Program-made: the position numbers and the translations under genes
From: Ponticaulis profundi
GTDB taxonomy: Bacteria > Pseudomonadota > Alphaproteobacteria > Caulobacterales > Hyphomonadaceae
Length of the DNA stretch: 64,000 bases
NCBI RefSeq assembly: GCF_042659465.1
Contig: NZ_JBHSSW010000003.1
Span: 62,001-126,000, forward strand
Direction of reading: 5' to 3'
In this document: piece after piece, positions 19,472 to 28,971 of the stretch
How the letters are laid out: each line of letters opens with the position of its first letter
Numbering within the stretch: position 1 is the first letter of the stretch
The notes under the pieces: model-generated
What the model was told of the DNA's origin: nothing
Seen by the model: only the letters and a program-made list of their open reading frames with translations
Database searches by the model: none

Positions 19472-20625
19472 TGCTTTACGAGATCCTGTCCAGTCTTGCA
19501 GAGAAGTACACCGCACTGAACGTGATGAATTATGTCACGTTCCGCGCCGGACTCGCGTTTGCGACCGCGTTCGTGCTCTGCCTTCTGATTGGCGCTCCAA
19601 TGATCAACTGGCTGCGCAAGCGCCAGAAGAAAGGCCAGCCTATTCGTGAGGATGGTCCGGAAAGCCATTTGCTGACGAAAAAGGGCACGCCCACAATGGG
19701 TGGCTTCCTCATTCTGATTGGCATTTCTATTGGCACCCTGCTCTGGGCGGACCTCAGCAATGAGTATGTCTGGATCGTCCTGTTCGTCACGGTCGGCTAT
19801 GGCCTGATCGGCTTTCTTGATGACTTCACAAAGGTCACGAAAGGCCATGCCGGTGGCTTGTCTGGTAAAGCTCGGCTCGGCGCTGAATTCGTCATTGCGA
19901 TTGTCGCCGTGGTCTGGGTCACGCGCTATGCGCCGATCGCGGCAACGGAATCTGCTTTGCTGCGCGAGTCTGCGGGGCTGCTGCCTGTGCCAATCCCGGA
20001 AGGGTTCGAGACCTCGCTCACCTTCCCATTCTTCAAGGATGTCCTGATCAATCTGACGATTTACGGCTTTGCCATGTTTGGCTCGCTGGTGATTGTCGGT
20101 GCGGCAAACTCGGTCAACCTGACCGATGGGCTTGATGGCCTGGCCATTGTGCCGGTCATGATTGCCGGCGGCACATTCGCCATCATCGCCTATATCTGCG
20201 GCACGCCGCGCTATGCCGAATATCTCTACCTGATCAACACACCAGGCACGACAGAACTCACCGTTCTGTTTGGCGCTCTGTTTGGCTCAGGCCTGGGCTT
20301 CCTCTGGTACAACGCCCCGCCTGCAAAGGTCTTCATGGGCGATACCGGTTCGCTCGCGCTTGGCGGCACTGTCGGCTCCGTCGCGGTGTGCACCAAGCAT
20401 GAAATCGTCCTCGCCATTGTCGGCGGCCTGTTCGTCCTCGAAGCGCTCTCTGTCATTGTACAGGTTGCGAGCTTCAAGCTGACGGGCAAGCGCGTCTTCA
20501 AAATGGCGCCCATTCACCACCATTACGAAAAGCTCGGATGGGCTGAGTCCACGGTTGTGATCCGTTTCTGGATCATTGCTGTCGTCCTCGCCCTGATCGG
20601 GCTTGCCACACTGAAGCTGAGGTAG
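19471..20625 (+). CDS. mraY: Phospho-N-acetylmuramoyl-pentapeptide transferase
   Basis: 384 residues and about ten membrane segments. Signature motifs are FLDDFTKVTKGHAGGLSGKAR, NLTDGLDGLA and FMGDTGSLALGG, plus the C-terminal MAPIHHHYEKLGWAE. It transfers phospho-MurNAc-pentapeptide to undecaprenyl phosphate to make lipid I. A roughly 20-residue insert in the periplasmic loop after VTRYAPI makes it longer than the usual 360 residues. Confidence 0.97.
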   Translation: MLYEILSSLAEKYTALNVMNYVTFRAGLAFATAFVLCLLIGAPMINWLRKRQKKGQPIREDGPESHLLTKKGTPTMGGFLILIGISIGTLLWADLSNEYVWIVLFVTVGYGLIGFLDDFTKVTKGHAGGLSGKARLGAEFVIAIVAVVWVTRYAPIAATESALLRESAGLLPVPIPEGFETSLTFPFFKDVLINLTIYGFAMFGSLVIVGAANSVNLTDGLDGLAIVPVMIAGGTFAIIAYICGTPRYAEYLYLINTPGTTELTVLFGALFGSGLGFLWYNAPPAKVFMGDTGSLALGGTVGSVAVCTKHEIVLAIVGGLFVLEALSVIVQVASFKLTGKRVFKMAPIHHHYEKLGWAESTVVIRFWIIAVVLALIGLATLKLR

Positions 20626-20632
20626 AACCAAC

Positions 20633-22054
20633 GTGATCCCGATCAAGGAATTTGCAGGTCAGCATGTGGCCGTGTTCGGACTGGGCCGTACCGGCCTGGC
20701 AACCGTGCGCGCGCTTCAGGCTGGCGGTGCGAAAGTCCATGCCTGGGATGACAATGAATCGGCGCGCGAGCGTGCGATTGAACAGGGTTTCGAACTCGTC
20801 GACATCAATAAGCGCGACTGGCAGATCTATTCCGCGCTGATCTTATCGCCCGGCATTCCCTACCTCCATCCAGAGCCGCACCGCGTCGTGAAGCTCGCCA
20901 AAATGGTTGGCGTGGAGATTATTGGAGACATGGAGCTGTTCGCCCGCGCCGTGAACGATCTGCCGGAACATGCCCGTCCGCGCATTGTCGGTGTGACCGG
21001 GACGAATGGCAAATCCACCACCACATCCCTGATCGGTCATATTCTGATGAAGTCCGGCAAGGATGTCCGCGTCGGTGGCAATATCGGCGTCGGCGTTCTG
21101 GATATGGCGCCGCTTCATGCGAACGCCGTCTATGTGCTTGAGCTGTCTTCCTATCAGCTGGACCTGATTGAGAGCCTGAAGTGCGATGTCGCCGTGCTGA
21201 CGAACATCACACCGGACCATCTGGAACGCCATGGCGGCATGTCTGGCTATATCGCAGCAAAGCGCCGGATCTTCCGCAATCAGACCGAACGCGACACGGC
21301 GGTCATCGGCATGGACACGACGCCAACCCAGGCGATGATGATGAAGCTCAGCGCGACCGGCAAGCAGACCTGCGTCGGCGTATCATCCCAGTATGCGCTC
21401 GGTCGCGGTATCTCTGTTGTCGAAGGCCGTCTGTTCGACAGCCAGAATGGGCGCGCCATTCAGATTGGCGATCTGCGCGACATCGAAACTCTGCCAGGCA
21501 AGCATAACCACCAGAACGCAGCAGCGGCCTATGCCGCCTGCCGCGCGCTCGGCCTGCAGCCAAACATGATCATGGAGGCGATGCGCAGCTTTCCAGGTCT
21601 CGCACACCGCCAGGAAGTCATCGGCAAGATTGGCCGCACGACCTTTATCAACGATTCCAAAGCCACCAATGGCCAGGCCGCCGTTCAGGCCCTCAAATCC
21701 TATCCGAAAGTGTTCTGGATTGGCGGCGGCGTCGCCAAGTCGGATGGTCTGGAAGATGTTCAGCCGTTTTTCGGCCACATCGAAAAGGCGTATCTGATAG
21801 GTGAGGCGCAGAAACAGTTTTCGAAAGAACTCGGTAACACCGTTCCGCATATGCTTTGCGGAACGTTAAAGCGCGCAGTTGTTGAAGCCCTGCACGACGC
21901 AAATGCCTCCGATGAGGAAGACCCGATCGTACTGCTCTCACCGGCCTGTGCCAGCTTTGATCAGTTCAAGGATTTCGAAGCTCGCGGCGAAGCCTTCCGG
22001 CAGATCGTCTGGAGCATGATGGACGAGAATGAAAGGCTTCATGCAACGGCATGA
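20633..22054 (+). CDS. murD: UDP-MurNAc-L-Ala:D-glutamate ligase
   Basis: 473 residues, GTG start 7 bases after mraY. The N-terminal FGLGRTGLATVRAL motif, the ATP-binding VTGTNGKSTTTSLIGHI, and the substrate motifs ELSSYQLD and NDSKATNGQA are all present. It adds D-glutamate to UDP-MurNAc-L-Ala. It shares an ATGA overlap with ftsW. Confidence 0.97.
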   Translation: MIPIKEFAGQHVAVFGLGRTGLATVRALQAGGAKVHAWDDNESARERAIEQGFELVDINKRDWQIYSALILSPGIPYLHPEPHRVVKLAKMVGVEIIGDMELFARAVNDLPEHARPRIVGVTGTNGKSTTTSLIGHILMKSGKDVRVGGNIGVGVLDMAPLHANAVYVLELSSYQLDLIESLKCDVAVLTNITPDHLERHGGMSGYIAAKRRIFRNQTERDTAVIGMDTTPTQAMMMKLSATGKQTCVGVSSQYALGRGISVVEGRLFDSQNGRAIQIGDLRDIETLPGKHNHQNAAAAYAACRALGLQPNMIMEAMRSFPGLAHRQEVIGKIGRTTFINDSKATNGQAAVQALKSYPKVFWIGGGVAKSDGLEDVQPFFGHIEKAYLIGEAQKQFSKELGNTVPHMLCGTLKRAVVEALHDANASDEEDPIVLLSPACASFDQFKDFEARGEAFRQIVWSMMDENERLHATA

Positions 22055-23175
22055 CGGCAATGGCACGCTCAGATAAATCATGGTTCGCCGAATGGTGGCG
22101 AACCGTGGATCACGGCATTATCGCCGGGGTCGCGGCCTTGTTCTGCATTGGTATGCTGCTCTCACTGGCCGCAGGCCCCGTTGCAGCAGCCGATCACGGC
22201 TACACCACATTTCACTATGTCCAGCGCCACGCGATCTTCGTGGTCGCCGCTGCGCTGGTGCTGATCACCACCTCGACCTTGTCTGAAGCGTGGGCACGCA
22301 GGCTTGCCTTTGTGGTGTTTCTAATCTCCTTCCTGCTGATGGCCTTTGTGCTTGTCTTCGGACACACAGCGGGCGGCAGTCAGCGCTGGATCCGGGTTGC
22401 GGGCTTCTCTTTGCAGCCATCTGAATTCGTAAAGCCTTCTCTCGTGGTGATCGCCGCCTGGCTGCTGGCACAGCGCCAGACCTTCCCGCGCGTCCCCTGG
22501 GGCGTCATCACCTTTGCCCTGTTCGCTCCAACTGTCGGCCTGCTTCTGTTACAACCCGATGTCGGCCAGACTGTGCTCCTGTCTGCCGCTTTCGTGGTCG
22601 CGTTCTTCGTATCCGGCCTGCCGTTTGCCTGGGCCGCCATGTTCGCCGCCGGAAGCGTCGCGACCAGCGTGCTGATCTTCTTTACCTTCTCGCATGTTCG
22701 CATGCGCATTCTGTCTTATTTCAATTCCGATGTCGGCTCCTATCAGCTCGACCGCGCCCATGAGGCGATTGCTCGCGGCGGGCTTCTGGGCGTTGGACCT
22801 GGCGAAGGCAGTGTAAAAGATGCCCTGCCGGACCCGCATACAGACTTCATCTATTCGGTCGCCGGGGAAGAACTCGGCTATGTCGCCTGCCTTGGTCTGA
22901 TCCTGATCTTCGCATTTATCTGCCTGCGCGGTGTTCTGGGCGCAAGCCGACGGGCGGACCCGTATCTGCGCGCAGCCGGAACCGGCCTGTTTTTCCTGCT
23001 GGGCTTTCAGGCCTTTATCAATATCGGCGTAAATGTCGGCATACTGCCGACAAAGGGGATGACTCTGCCCTTTATTTCTTATGGCGGCTCTTCGATGATC
23101 GCCTCAGCTTTCACTCTGGGCCTTGGCCTTGCTTTGACCCGAAAGCGGGCTGAATTTCACCCCGGTATCAAGTAA
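22051..23175 (+). CDS. ftsW: Septal peptidoglycan polymerase FtsW (SEDS family)
   Basis: 374 residues and about ten membrane segments. SEDS motifs are GGSQRWIRVAGFSLQPSEFVK, YQLDRAHEAIARGG, HTDFIYSVAGEELG and the C-terminal LPFISYGGSSM. It is the glycosyltransferase partner of FtsI at the septum. The start overlaps the murD stop by 4 bases. Confidence 0.96.
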   Translation: MTAMARSDKSWFAEWWRTVDHGIIAGVAALFCIGMLLSLAAGPVAAADHGYTTFHYVQRHAIFVVAAALVLITTSTLSEAWARRLAFVVFLISFLLMAFVLVFGHTAGGSQRWIRVAGFSLQPSEFVKPSLVVIAAWLLAQRQTFPRVPWGVITFALFAPTVGLLLLQPDVGQTVLLSAAFVVAFFVSGLPFAWAAMFAAGSVATSVLIFFTFSHVRMRILSYFNSDVGSYQLDRAHEAIARGGLLGVGPGEGSVKDALPDPHTDFIYSVAGEELGYVACLGLILIFAFICLRGVLGASRRADPYLRAAGTGLFFLLGFQAFINIGVNVGILPTKGMTLPFISYGGSSMIASAFTLGLGLALTRKRAEFHPGIK

Positions 23176-23209
23176 GGCTCATCTCAGAACCATTTGAGAG
23201 ATTTGTCAT

Positions 23210-24313
23210 ATGAGCAAAGCACCCCTCGTTGTGATTGGCGCAGGTGGCACGGGCGGCCACATGTTCCCGGCCTCTGCCTTTGCTGCTGAGATGAAGAAGC
23301 GTGGCTGGCGCGTGGGGCTCATGACCGATGAGCGCGGACGCAAGTATACCGATGGCTTTCCTGCTGACTGGATCATGAATGTGAAAGCCGCAACCTTTGC
23401 CAGCAAGCGCCCTGACAAAGTCATCGCTGCGGGCCTGAAAATCCTGTCCGGCATTGGAGCGGCCAAGAAAAAGCTGAAGGCGGAGCAGACTATGCTGGTT
23501 GCCGGGTTCGGAGGATATCCTGCCTTTCCGGCGCTCGCCGCGGCCAAACGCGCCGGCATTCCGATCATCATCCATGACCAGAATGCGGTTCTGGGCAGGG
23601 TGAACCGGGTCTTCGCCTCACGCGCCAGAATTGTCGCCTGCGGATTTGAACGGCTGGATCACCTGCCCGCCTCCGCCCAGGCGCGCAAACACGTTGTCGG
23701 CAACCCGGTGCGCGAACCGATCCTCGCTGTACGTAATCTGCCTTATCCAGACCTTTCCGAACAAACGCCGATGAATCTGCTCGTGACGGGCGGCAGCCAG
23801 GGCGCACGTCTGTTTGGTGAAGTAATCCCAAGCGCCATCGCGCAATTGCCGGAAACGCTGCGCAAACGACTTCATGTCGTCCAGCAAGTGCGCGAAGAAC
23901 AGCTCACAGATGTGCAGGCCCATTATGAAGCCGCTGGCGTCCACGCAGAGCTGTCGCCCTTCTTCTCCAACATGGCAGAGCGGCTCGCCAACGCGCATTT
24001 CGTCATTGCGAGATCAGGCGCATCCAGCGTCACAGAGCTTGCGGTTGTCGGTCGACCATCGCTGCTGATCCCGCTTGCGATTGCCATGGATGATCACCAG
24101 ACCGGCAATGCGGAAACGCTCAAGGCTGCTGGCGGCGCGGACGTCATTTCCGAAGCGGATTTCACCCCGGAACGGACCGCCGCCATTCTGGAGGAGCGCC
24201 TGTCGGATGCAGAAGGTCTTCAGAACCGCGCTCAGGCTGCGGCTTCAGTTGGCCGTTTCAACGCGGCAAGCGAGCTGGCGGATCTGGCGGAAGGCGTTGT
24301 TCAGTCCGCGTAA
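23210..24313 (+). CDS. murG: UDP-GlcNAc:lipid I N-acetylglucosaminyltransferase
   Basis: 367 residues. The lipid-binding loop GAGGTGGHMFPA at the N-terminus and the UDP-GlcNAc site motifs RSGASSVTEL and DDHQTGNAETL are clear. MurG makes lipid II at the inner face of the membrane. It starts 34 bases after ftsW and is the last gene of the cluster here. Its end overlaps an unrelated convergent gene by 13 bases, so murC does not follow. Confidence 0.97.
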   Translation: MSKAPLVVIGAGGTGGHMFPASAFAAEMKKRGWRVGLMTDERGRKYTDGFPADWIMNVKAATFASKRPDKVIAAGLKILSGIGAAKKKLKAEQTMLVAGFGGYPAFPALAAAKRAGIPIIIHDQNAVLGRVNRVFASRARIVACGFERLDHLPASAQARKHVVGNPVREPILAVRNLPYPDLSEQTPMNLLVTGGSQGARLFGEVIPSAIAQLPETLRKRLHVVQQVREEQLTDVQAHYEAAGVHAELSPFFSNMAERLANAHFVIARSGASSVTELAVVGRPSLLIPLAIAMDDHQTGNAETLKAAGGADVISEADFTPERTAAILEERLSDAEGLQNRAQAAASVGRFNAASELADLAEGVVQSA

Positions 24314-24849
24314 GTATCCTTGCCGTCCAGACGGAAGGTCGCCCATGGCGCGGTTCGCGACAGGATGAAACTTTGCACCTGATCGTAAAGGCGAACATTG
24401 ATGATTGAGACCTGCTCGCCATAGCGATCCATCAGGGCGCTGTGCCGGAAGACATAAAGCCCCTCTTCCGGCAGCGGATCAGCTTCCTGATAGATCCAGA
24501 GCCAGCCATCGGCGATCTCCCCGCCAACGAGGGTCAGCGGCACCGTTTTACCGTTATGTTTCAGCGAAATACGGGCTTCGACATAGTCTCCGAAGAGGGC
24601 CTGAGCCTCAGGGTCCGTCATGATCGACAGACCTGCGCCTTTCGCTTTCTGCAAAGCCTGTTCGGCGTCTGCCACCCGATATCGATGGACGATTTCCGTC
24701 TTTTTGGTGTTCGCATTGAAGGTGATCTCAATCTCGGCTTCCTTGCGTGGATGCGCCTGAGCCCGCAATCCTGCAAAGACCATCAACAGGATGAGACCAA
24801 GCAGGCACACAGCCCAGTTCTGAGATTGGTTCAAACGCTGTACTGACAC
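24301..24849 (-). CDS. DUF6702 family exported protein
   Basis: 182 residues from the GTG at 24849, chosen because AAGGAG lies 8 bases upstream and a signal anchor follows at once (residues 12-29, ending in RAQAHP). The rest matches the DUF6702-type pattern of EAEIEITFNANTKKTEIVHRYRVADAEQAL followed by a beta-sandwich with W and Y residues. Function is unknown; members are secreted or periplasmic. It converges on murG. The assignment is from memory of the family and is moderately sure. Confidence 0.6.
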   Translation of the reverse strand: MSVQRLNQSQNWAVCLLGLILLMVFAGLRAQAHPRKEAEIEITFNANTKKTEIVHRYRVADAEQALQKAKGAGLSIMTDPEAQALFGDYVEARISLKHNGKTVPLTLVGGEIADGWLWIYQEADPLPEEGLYVFRHSALMDRYGEQVSIINVRLYDQVQSFILSRTAPWATFRLDGKDTYAD

Positions 24850-24933
24850 CCGGCAAACTCCTTCAGGACCAAGCCTCACGCTATAAACCGGGCGATCACC
24901 GCCATCAATGCGCCAACTGCGCCGCAAAGAAAA

Positions 24934-24960
24934 AGCCCACCCTGTCAGACAGGATGGGCT
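24934..24960 (-). terminator. Rho-independent terminator of the acyl-CoA dehydrogenase gene
   Basis: A 12-position stem with one mismatch (24934-24945 with 24949-24960) closes a 3-base loop. The A-rich run at 24926-24934 supplies the U tract on the minus strand. Confidence 0.85.
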
Positions 24961-24986
24961 CTCGAAATGAAGCAAGTCGGCTTGGC

Positions 24987-26144
24987 TTACTCAGCAGCGA
25001 CCGCAACACCGTCCTCAGAGAGTGCTGTGTAGCGCGCAAGGTGGTGGTCCACATTGCCGAACTGATTGTCGATAATGGTCAGACGCTTGAAGTAGTGGCT
25101 GACATCCAGCTCGTCCGTCACGCCCATACCGCCGTGAATCTGAACAGCATTCTGGCCGACGAAACGACCGGAATTGCCGATCTGAACTTTCGCAGCCGAT
25201 GCCGCCTTCTTGCGTGTGATCTCGTCTTCACCGAGGCGCAGTGTCACCATGAGCGTCATGGAAAGTGACTGCTGGTGCTCGACGAACATGTCGACCATAG
25301 CGTGCTGAAGAACCTGGAATGAACCGATCGGAACGCCGAACTGCTTGCGGTTCTTGGAATACTCGACCGTCGTTTTGTGGAGCGCTTCCATCGCGCCGCA
25401 CGCTTCTGAACATGTCGCAGCGATCGCTTCATCGACCACTTTTTCAACGAGCGGAAGCGCGTCGCCTTCAGAACCGATCATGTTGTCGCCAGAGACTTCA
25501 ACATTCTCGAAATAGACTTCTGACGCACGGAAGCCATCAACCGTTGGATAGTCACGTGTTGTCACGCCAGCTGCGTCTTTTGGTACGATGAAGACAGAAA
25601 CGCCAGATCCATCGCGCTGATCGCCCGATGTGCGCGCTGTCACGACCAGATGGGTCGCCCAAGGTGCACCGACGACAACCGCTTTGTGGCCGTTCAGGAC
25701 ATAGGATGAGCCCTTGGCTTTTGCCGTTGTTGTCAGATCAGCCAGGTTGAAGCGGCCTTGTGGTTCAGCATAAGCGAAGGCGAACGTCATCTCGCCAGAG
25801 ATGATGCCGGACAGGAATTCTTCCTTCTGCGCAGCAGATCCGCCATGCTTCAGGAAACCACCGCCGCAAACGACGCTCGGCACGAACGGTTCAACGACGA
25901 GACCGCGGCCAAACTCTTCCATGACGACCATGGCGTCGACAGCATTGCCACCCAGGCCACCGTCTTCTTCAGAGAAAGGTGCAGCCAGCAGGCCGAGCTC
26001 AGCAAACTGAGCCCACATTTCCGGGCGCCAGCCCGATTCGGAATTCACGACCGAACGGCGTGTCTCAAAATCATATTGTTCACGGATCAGACGAGACAGG
26101 CTGTCCCGGATCATATTCTGTTCTTCTGTGAAGTTGAAATCCAC
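24987..26144 (-). CDS. Acyl-CoA dehydrogenase family protein
   Basis: 385 residues. An N-terminal helical domain begins MDFNFTEEQNMIRDSL. The middle beta domain has FAYAEPQGRFNL, and the C-terminal four-helix domain has QIHGGMGVTDELDVSHYFKRL. FAD-dependent alpha,beta-desaturation of an acyl-CoA is the family reaction. It follows a second, different acyl-CoA dehydrogenase gene on the same strand, with 151 bases between them. Such pairs often form heterotetramers that act on steroid or branched side chains, but the substrate here is unknown. Confidence 0.92.
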   Translation of the reverse strand: MDFNFTEEQNMIRDSLSRLIREQYDFETRRSVVNSESGWRPEMWAQFAELGLLAAPFSEEDGGLGGNAVDAMVVMEEFGRGLVVEPFVPSVVCGGGFLKHGGSAAQKEEFLSGIISGEMTFAFAYAEPQGRFNLADLTTTAKAKGSSYVLNGHKAVVVGAPWATHLVVTARTSGDQRDGSGVSVFIVPKDAAGVTTRDYPTVDGFRASEVYFENVEVSGDNMIGSEGDALPLVEKVVDEAIAATCSEACGAMEALHKTTVEYSKNRKQFGVPIGSFQVLQHAMVDMFVEHQQSLSMTLMVTLRLGEDEITRKKAASAAKVQIGNSGRFVGQNAVQIHGGMGVTDELDVSHYFKRLTIIDNQFGNVDHHLARYTALSEDGVAVAAE

Positions 26145-26295
26145 GTCAGATCTCCCCTTTGTATGTCTTTAGCGCGTTGTTAGCACGAACTTCCTGCTTG
26201 AAGAGCTATGCGTATCGCTAGGTTGTCTCTTTTGGTGAGAACCATGGGCAGAAGGCGAGCTCGGAAGACCGGGTACACGCCCTGCCCCAAGGTCA

Positions 26296-27492
26296 TTAAA
26301 GCCCGAGCACCGCTTTCGCGATGATATTGCGCTGAATTTCGTTCGAACCGCCATAGATGGAGGTCTTACGCATATTGAAATATGTCGGCGCAGCCTGATG
26401 AGCGAACTCCGGCCCGATCGGGAAGGTATTGCCACCCTCTTCCGGGAAACCGCGGAAGTAAGGCGAAGCGTAATTGCCTGCCGCTTCCAGAACGAGTTCT
26501 GTCAGACGTTGCTGAATTTCCGTGCCCTTGATCTTCAGCAGTGAGCTTTCGAGGCCCGGACCTTTGCCCGCGCTTTCGCCAGCGAGTGAGCGAAGTTCGG
26601 TAAATTCGAGCGCTGTCAGATCGATTTCCAGCTGAGAAATCTTGTCCGCGAAATCCTTGTTCTCGAGCAGTGGCTTGCCATTGTCGAGCTGGTTCGCAGC
26701 GATCTCACGCAGGCGCTCAATTCCGCGCTTGGAACGTGCAACACCCGCAATACCGGACCGTTCGTGCTGGAGAAGGAATTTCGCGTAGGTCCAGCCCTTG
26801 TTTTCCTCACCGATGAGGTTCTCGACCGGAACGCGTACGTCTGTCAGCCAGACTTCGTTCACTTCATGGCCGCCATCAACCGTGATGATTGGCTTCACTT
26901 CGAGGCCAGGTGAATTCATGTCCACGAGGATGAAGGAAATGCCTTCCTGCTTTTTCTTTGCCGTCGGATCGGTGCGGCAGAGGAAGAAGCCCCAGTCGCC
27001 ATGCTGAGCGAGCGTCGTCCAGGTTTTCTGGCCGTTGATCACATAGTGATCTCCATCGCGAACGGCAGTCGTCTTCAGGCCTGCAAGGTCAGAACCGGCG
27101 CCTGGCTCTGAATACCCTTGTGACCACCAGACCGTACCATTGCGGATACCTGGCAGGTGCTTGGCCTTCTGTTCCTCATTGCCAAACGTGTAGATGACCG
27201 GTCCGACCATCGCGACACCGAATGGCAGCGGCATGATGGTGTCTGCGCGGGCGTTTTCTTCCGACCAGATGTATTTCTGTGTCGGCGTCCAGCCTGTGCC
27301 ACCATACTCAACCGGCCAGGAAGGAACCGACCAGCCCTTTTCACCAAGGATCTGGTGCCATGCCAGAAATTCTTCCTTGGAAAGGTCTTCGCGACTGCCT
27401 TTGCCTTTCAGCTCTTTTGGGTAATTTTCTTCGATAAATGTACGCACTTCGTCACGAAATGCGATTTCCTCCGGCGAGAACTCAAGATTCAT
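26296..27492 (-). CDS. Acyl-CoA dehydrogenase family protein
   Basis: 398 residues. It begins MNLEFSPEEIAFRDEVRTFI. The flavin-binding region is WWSQGYSEPGAGSDLAGLKT and the C-terminal region is YGGSNEIQRNIIAKAVLGL, as in FadE-type enzymes. It is the upstream member of the acyl-CoA dehydrogenase pair. An inverted repeat (27518-27540) lies about 25 bases before its start and could be an operator. The electron acceptor would be ETF. Confidence 0.93.
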   Translation of the reverse strand: MNLEFSPEEIAFRDEVRTFIEENYPKELKGKGSREDLSKEEFLAWHQILGEKGWSVPSWPVEYGGTGWTPTQKYIWSEENARADTIMPLPFGVAMVGPVIYTFGNEEQKAKHLPGIRNGTVWWSQGYSEPGAGSDLAGLKTTAVRDGDHYVINGQKTWTTLAQHGDWGFFLCRTDPTAKKKQEGISFILVDMNSPGLEVKPIITVDGGHEVNEVWLTDVRVPVENLIGEENKGWTYAKFLLQHERSGIAGVARSKRGIERLREIAANQLDNGKPLLENKDFADKISQLEIDLTALEFTELRSLAGESAGKGPGLESSLLKIKGTEIQQRLTELVLEAAGNYASPYFRGFPEEGGNTFPIGPEFAHQAAPTYFNMRKTSIYGGSNEIQRNIIAKAVLGL

Positions 27493-27517
27493 TATATTTC
27501 TCCCATGACGCTATGGC

Positions 27518-27540
27518 GCGGATAATAGGATATAGTCCGC
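27518..27540. promoter_or_regulatory. Inverted repeat upstream of acyl-CoA dehydrogenase gene
   Basis: GCGGA at 27518-27522 is mirrored by TCCGC at 27536-27540 with a 13-base AT-rich spacer. The position just before an acyl-CoA dehydrogenase start fits a TetR- or FadR-type operator. This is inferred from placement only. Confidence 0.3.
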
Positions 27541-27626
27541 TATCTTCAAGCCAAATGACGCCAGTGTCACAAAAGAAATATCGAATTCTGGTGCGACACG
27601 CCGTCGTCACGAGAACTACATATAGC

Positions 27627-28613
27627 TCAATTTCCGCTTTCGTTTAGCATGCGCCGGGAAATACATGCCGCGCGCACCAGGCTGACCGACATGACCGAGC
27701 CGAATCCTTCGCCCTGCTGGAGCTCCAGATCCAGGATCGGATCGAGGCTCACACGCTCCAGAATCGCCTTGTGTGCCGGCCGGTCTGATACCTGACCGGC
27801 CATGACGTGATCGAGCCCGTTCGGGTCGAGCGCATGGACAACACCAGCCGCAACGGTCGTTGCAAATCCATCCAGAAGAACCGGGACGCCCTGATGGCGC
27901 GCTGCGATGATCGCGCCCACGCAAGCTGCCAGTTCGCGCCCGCCCATGCGCCGCAGCACCTGCAACGGATCACCCAGATGACCGCGATGGCACTCAATCG
28001 CGCGATTGACCACACCGGTTCGTGCCAAATTGATTTCTTCAGGCGTGCCATAGCCTGCGCGCACCCAATAGCGCGCGTCGCCGCCATAAAGACCAGCCGC
28101 GACAGCAGCCGCAGCCGTACCGCCACCAATGCCCAGAACGCCGAGCGCCAGGCAATCAGGATTGTCCGCAACCGCTTCCATGCCGAATGCGATGGTTGCC
28201 GCACATTCCTTTTCTGACATGGCGGGCTCAACCGAAATGTCCTTGGTTGGAACTTCCAGTCCCAGTTCAAACACTTTCACCGTCGCGCGGACATCCGCCG
28301 CCACACCATTGGTTGGCAGCTTGCCGTCACGGAGTTTGGCGATCCGGCTCTCAGTCGCGCCAGGCGCAGAAACAGAGACGCCGTATTTGGCAAGACCGTG
28401 AGACCCGGCAAAAAGCGCAAGCGTGGTTTTCTCGATCTGCGGCACGTCCTGGCGCTGACTTGCAGCGACCCAGTCGCCCATACGCTCCAGACGTCCCATC
28501 CGGGAGTGGCGCAGACTGCCATCCGGGTTGATCTCCCGAGGCAGATCAAAAGCAGGCATGCGCGCAACCAGATCGCGCACATCATCGAGTGGTGAGTCAG
28601 ACAAGTCCGTCAT
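27627..28613 (-). CDS. cobT: Nicotinate-nucleotide:dimethylbenzimidazole phosphoribosyltransferase
   Basis: 328 residues. Family motifs are FAGSHGLAKYGVS, LGIGGGTAAAAVAAGL and the C-terminal active-site region LQQGEGFGSVMSV with the catalytic glutamate. It forms alpha-ribazole phosphate for the lower ligand of cobalamin. The gene stands alone, without other cob genes nearby, and no cobalamin riboswitch is seen upstream. This suggests a salvage or scattered pathway. Confidence 0.93.
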   Translation of the reverse strand: MTDLSDSPLDDVRDLVARMPAFDLPREINPDGSLRHSRMGRLERMGDWVAASQRQDVPQIEKTTLALFAGSHGLAKYGVSVSAPGATESRIAKLRDGKLPTNGVAADVRATVKVFELGLEVPTKDISVEPAMSEKECAATIAFGMEAVADNPDCLALGVLGIGGGTAAAAVAAGLYGGDARYWVRAGYGTPEEINLARTGVVNRAIECHRGHLGDPLQVLRRMGGRELAACVGAIIAARHQGVPVLLDGFATTVAAGVVHALDPNGLDHVMAGQVSDRPAHKAILERVSLDPILDLELQQGEGFGSVMSVSLVRAACISRRMLNESGN

Positions 28614-28767
28614 TCAAATTTCCCTATGGCCGCGACCTACTTCACGTGCATGCACAAAAAATCAAGCTCTTATCGTCAAGAAGGCGCTTAAACCCCGAAT
28701 GTAACAAAACTATGTTTCTTCGGGCGACTTGCGCGATCAATCATCTATCACGCACAATGGAGGCATG

Positions 28768-28959
28768 ATGAAACAACCTATCACCTCCCCCTGTATCAAG
28801 GTGTGCGCTGTCGACGGAAAAACAGGCTGGTGCCTTGGCTGCGGCCGATCTCTGAAAGAGATAAGTCAATGGACCAAATACACCGATCAGCAACGAGATG
28901 ATGTTATCGATGCCTGTAAATCGCGCCTCGATACGCTGCGCGACATGGGAAAACTCTGA
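28768..28959 (+). CDS. DUF1289 domain-containing small protein
   Basis: 63 residues. The start at 28768 follows GGAGG by 4 bases; an ATG one codon earlier is possible. Four cysteines in SPCIKVCAVDGKTGWCLGCGRS define DUF1289 and probably bind a metal. Function is unknown; the family is common as a single small cytosolic protein in Proteobacteria. The downstream protease gene begins 12 bases later and may be cotranscribed. Confidence 0.85.
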   Translation: MKQPITSPCIKVCAVDGKTGWCLGCGRSLKEISQWTKYTDQQRDDVIDACKSRLDTLRDMGKL

Positions 28960-28971
28960 TCGGCCTGACAC

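Noticed and set aside
28646..28655. Perfect palindrome GTGCATGCAC between cobT and the DUF1289 gene
   Set aside because: Ten bases are too short to support an operator without a partner copy or known regulator.
28614..28767. Cobalamin riboswitch upstream of cobT
   Set aside because: No B12-box or long structured leader is visible in the 115 bases available.
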